Assembly: GCA_030018695.1 (NCBI GenBank)
Contig: JASEHI010000005.1
Span: forward strand, 1-61,203
DNA length: 61,203 bases
Direction of reading: 5' to 3'
DNA from: Anaerolineales bacterium
GTDB lineage: Bacteria > Chloroflexota > Anaerolineae > Anaerolineales > Villigracilaceae
Each line of letters starts with the position of its first letter. The stretch's first letter is position 1. The notes below the pieces were generated by a model, which saw only the letters and a program-made list of their open reading frames with translations, did not search any database and was not told the DNA's origin. Below, piece by piece: positions 58,516 to 61,203 of this stretch. The position numbers and the translations under genes were made by a program.

Positions 58516-61092
58516 TTATTTATCCCCGATTAAGCCTTCGGCAAAAACGACAAGTTTATCGTTGCCTTTTTCCTTGGCGCGGTGCTCGGCCTGGTTGGCA
58601 CGTTCAATCAGCGCGCCCAGGTTGGGTGTGGTAGCGGATAATTGAGCCACGCCGATGGAGATGGTGACGGACAACTCCCCATATTCGGACGGCACTTTGG
58701 TGGATGCAATTCCCATTTGCAATCTTTCGGCAGCTTTCTTTGTGGTTTCGAGATTAGCCTCCGGGAGTAGAATGACAAACTCGTCACCCCCGAAGCGGCT
58801 GATCAGGTCCACAGAGCGCATTTTTGCCCGGCACTGTTGGGCTATCGCCTTCAAGACCAGGTTGCCGATTGCGTGGCTGTACTTATTATTGAAATTCCTG
58901 AAGCCGTCAATATCGAAGAATAAGGCAGAAAGATTACGAGCGAAACGCCGCGCCCGGTCAATTTCACGCCCGCCCAATGCCATCAGCCCGCGATAGTTGT
59001 ACACGCCGGTCAACTCGTCAATGATTGCGAGACGTTGTTCTTCGGCATACAGGCGGGCATTTTCAATTGCGATGGCGGCCTGTAAGGTGATGAGTTCCAG
59101 AGTATGAATATCGTCTTCGCGGTAAGCCTTTGGCCGGTAACTTTGGACGGACAGGACGCCGATTACCCGCTCGCGCAAGGTGAGGGGAATACCGACGTAG
59201 GAGCGGGTTGGTCTTCTTAGCGCAGCGGTTGATTGCTTGTATGGGTGGGTATTCTTGTGGATCGAATCACTAAAGTAAAGAGTCCGCCGCGCCTGGATGA
59301 CTGCGCCGATGGTGCCGGGGCGGTCATGAATGTCGCGCGAATGGCCGGCTTGGTATTGCCCATTTTCATAGTATAGAGGCACATGGATCAGGGAACTGGC
59401 CTCGTCGTACAATGCGACGTAAAAAACATCACACGGCGCAACCTGCTGGCATTGTTCATGCAAGGTCTTCAGCACTTGATCCATGTCCAGAGCGGAGGTG
59501 ATTGCCAGGCTGAAGCGGTTGATGATCCCCAACTGCTCCGCTTGCCGGTTGCTCTCTTCAAGCAGACGGGCATTCTCGATGGCGATGGCGGCCTGGTCGG
59601 CAAACAGGCTGACTAGCCGGATTTCCTCCGGCGTGAAAGAGCCGGTTTTTCGATCGTCGGTGATGTTAATCACCCCGATGACTTTTCCTTTTATCTTGAG
59701 CGGTACTGCGAGCACACGCTTGATCGAAATGTCGTCGTAAACTGCAGCGCGATGATCCCATTGGCTGTAATCTACTATCATCATTGCCTCGCCTGTCTGG
59801 GCGACTTGCCCAGACAGGCCTTCGCCAAAGCGAAGGATTGTCCCGCTGTAATCTTTACCCAGGTTATAGCTGATCACCAGTTCCAACGATTGGCCATCCG
59901 GCCGCACCAGGTACAAGCCACCTAGGGTTGTACCGAGCAATCCGGTGGTTCTTTCAACGATGGTAAATAACAGGGAAGAGAGGTCTGGCAGGGCATTAAT
60001 TTCCAGCGAGGTTTCAAACAATGCCGTCATCTCTCGAGCTTTATGCGCCAGGGCTTCCTGGGTTAGTTTACGTTCGGTGATGTCATGCAGGACGATTAAT
60101 CTGCCGGTGAAACGTTGACGCCGGTCGTAAAGCGGGGAGATGCGTAACTCGACATAACGGGGTGGTTCTTCACGAAGGCAGATCTCGGCCTGTGTGTCAA
60201 GCGTACCTAAATATTGAGTTACTAAACCGGGCCAGGCCGCAAAAAAGTCCCTGGCCGGCTGACCGATGGCTGCTTTACTTGAGACGCCAATCAACTGTTG
60301 GAAAGCCGGGTTGATATCCACGATCCGGTTATGATCGTCCAAGACCAGGAGGCTGTCGCTCATGCTCTCGATCAGTATGTCCCGCGCCATGGGTACGAGC
60401 TCGAACAACTGGAATCTGAAGATGCCCAGCGCGAGAATCAAACCGGTCAGGGAAAAAGTAATCGGGGTCAGGTCTAAGCCGGCGACCGGGCTTAAGCCGG
60501 CGAGGTAAACCACATTTCCCACAATCGGGACAGCCGCTCCGGCCAATAAAATGCCAATCTGGCGGCGGAACATTTTTGGAAATCGGATGATCGCCCAAAT
60601 CAGGTAGAATACGCCCCCCATGATCAGCAGATAAGTGTAGGCCGCGAAGATCCAAAACCAGGTTCCGTGGCCGTAAATCAAAATAGCGCTGTCATCCGGG
60701 CTGGGGGTAAAGCTGCTCCAGACCAACCCATGCCAGTCATTTGTCGCCGCCATGAGGAGGGTGATGACTGGAATGAGCCAGAGCAGGATCAGGTTCCGCT
60801 GTGTCAGTTGTTTATCCAGGCGGGTATATTCGAGGATAAAAATCAGGAACAGGACCGGTACACTAACGATGCTGACGTATTGTATCTTCGACCAAAATAC
60901 CTTGGCCGGTATTTCTACTGAAGCAGTTTCCAACGCAACGGTGAATGACCAGACAGCGACCGCGAGCATCAACCAGGCAAGCGGTATTTTACCGGGTACG
61001 GCGCGTTGGCGCGTGATGAGGTGCATTGTGAGGGCTGAGACGATGGCAGTGACGAGATAGATGATCGAAAAATAAGAGAATTGCCAGCTCAT
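58516..61092 (-). CDS. Membrane diguanylate cyclase: 7TM-PAS-GAF-GAF-GGDEF
   Basis: About 858 residues. Residues 1-210 hold seven spans of the histidine-kinase N-terminal 7TM type. A PAS domain follows (DSLLVLDDHNRIVDINPAFQ), then two GAF domains (about 370-530 and 540-700), and a C-terminal GGDEF domain. The active motif GGDEF is intact (RFGGDEFVILLPEA), and an RxxD product-inhibition site (RSVD) lies exactly five residues before it. It should make cyclic di-GMP in response to small ligands or redox. ATG at 61092 is preferred over 61146. Confidence 0.9.
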   Translation of the reverse strand: MSWQFSYFSIIYLVTAIVSALTMHLITRQRAVPGKIPLAWLMLAVAVWSFTVALETASVEIPAKVFWSKIQYVSIVSVPVLFLIFILEYTRLDKQLTQRNLILLWLIPVITLLMAATNDWHGLVWSSFTPSPDDSAILIYGHGTWFWIFAAYTYLLIMGGVFYLIWAIIRFPKMFRRQIGILLAGAAVPIVGNVVYLAGLSPVAGLDLTPITFSLTGLILALGIFRFQLFELVPMARDILIESMSDSLLVLDDHNRIVDINPAFQQLIGVSSKAAIGQPARDFFAAWPGLVTQYLGTLDTQAEICLREEPPRYVELRISPLYDRRQRFTGRLIVLHDITERKLTQEALAHKAREMTALFETSLEINALPDLSSLLFTIVERTTGLLGTTLGGLYLVRPDGQSLELVISYNLGKDYSGTILRFGEGLSGQVAQTGEAMMIVDYSQWDHRAAVYDDISIKRVLAVPLKIKGKVIGVINITDDRKTGSFTPEEIRLVSLFADQAAIAIENARLLEESNRQAEQLGIINRFSLAITSALDMDQVLKTLHEQCQQVAPCDVFYVALYDEASSLIHVPLYYENGQYQAGHSRDIHDRPGTIGAVIQARRTLYFSDSIHKNTHPYKQSTAALRRPTRSYVGIPLTLRERVIGVLSVQSYRPKAYREDDIHTLELITLQAAIAIENARLYAEEQRLAIIDELTGVYNYRGLMALGGREIDRARRFARNLSALFFDIDGFRNFNNKYSHAIGNLVLKAIAQQCRAKMRSVDLISRFGGDEFVILLPEANLETTKKAAERLQMGIASTKVPSEYGELSVTISIGVAQLSATTPNLGALIERANQAEHRAKEKGNDKLVVFAEGLIGDK

Positions 61093-61115
61093 CTTTTGTT
61101 GTTCGAAGCACGGTG

Positions 61116-61164
61116 CTGCACAAAATATTTCTGTGCAGTATATCACATGGGTGTATCTCTGTAA
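61116..61164 (-). promoter_or_regulatory. Promoter and operator-like repeat of the GGDEF gene
   Basis: Minus-strand -35 TTACAG (61159-61164) and -10 TATACT (61137-61142) are 16 bases apart. CTGCACA (61116-61122) and TGTGCAG (61132-61138) form a perfect inverted repeat that overlaps the -10 box and start point, a position suited to a repressor. Confidence 0.5.
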
Positions 61165-61203
61165 TTGTGAGCTTAAACGAGCGGTGTTGAGTTTGACAAA
61201 AAG

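Overview
The window reads as a chromosomal segment of a Chloroflexota bacterium, most likely class Anaerolineae. This is inferred from three things. The first is a full division and cell-wall (dcw) cluster running mraZ-rsmH-ftsL-ftsI-murF-mraY-murD-ftsW-murG-cvpA-murC-murB-ddl-ftsQ-ftsA-ftsZ. The second is a 1,063-residue Agl23-like membrane protein with a C-terminal NHL propeller. The third is the very high density of short palindromes and heptamer-period repeats, including one that writes LALSEVEG into a protein. No transposase, integrase, CRISPR array or rRNA gene is visible. Rubrerythrin, molybdenum-hydroxylase accessory genes and an acyl-CoA dehydrogenase/ETF operon fit an anaerobe or microaerophile that oxidises organic acids.

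Layout. 0.3-8 kb (+): ATP-grasp ligase, GNAT acetyltransferase, YqeB and a YqeC-MocA fusion (selenium-dependent Mo hydroxylase maturation), ThpR, RsfS with a CTG start, an amidase, and a rubrerythrin gene broken by a 149-bp palindromic element. 8-12 kb (+): rpsT, argS, a cyclic-2,3-diphosphoglycerate-synthetase-like GTPase. 12-17 kb: accessory island with a type IIG restriction-modification enzyme, RhuM, a duplicated RM 3' end, a DUF3800 pseudogene and a second copy of the 149-bp element. 17-18.3 kb: obg. 18.3-36 kb (-): the dcw operon, led by mraZ with a three-repeat MraZ operator; murE is absent. 36-43.8 kb (+): rRNA-type methyltransferase, Agl23-NHL protein, a HepT/MntA toxin-antitoxin pair on the minus strand, comM, a PlsC-like protein. 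44-44.2 kb: cold-shock gene with its own promoter and terminator. 44.3-54.4 kb (+): a Liv-type ABC transporter whose operon also encodes an acyl-CoA synthetase and a PaaK-like ligase, and which has been invaded twice by toxin-antitoxin modules. 54.7-57.9 kb (-): acd-etfBA behind a promoter with a TetR-type palindrome. 58 kb: tRNA-Leu(CAG), an FtsB/DivIC-like gene, then a 7TM-PAS-GAF-GAF-GGDEF diguanylate cyclase on the minus strand.

How the genes fit together. The dcw genes supply peptidoglycan precursors and the divisome; the FtsB/DivIC-like gene at 58.1 kb is a likely detached divisome partner. The liv operon, its two ligases and the acd-etf operon look like uptake, CoA activation and first oxidation of carboxylic acids (inference).

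The most unusual content is structural. A 149-bp non-coding palindromic element with 8-bp target duplications is present twice in full and once in part, and one copy breaks rubrerythrin so exactly that the ancestral frame can be rebuilt. Many unrelated 7-nt (sometimes 8-nt) tandem tracts lie between genes and in frame inside genes, including essential mur genes. Two accessory insertions are each flanked by a diverged duplicate of the 3' end of the gene upstream of them.
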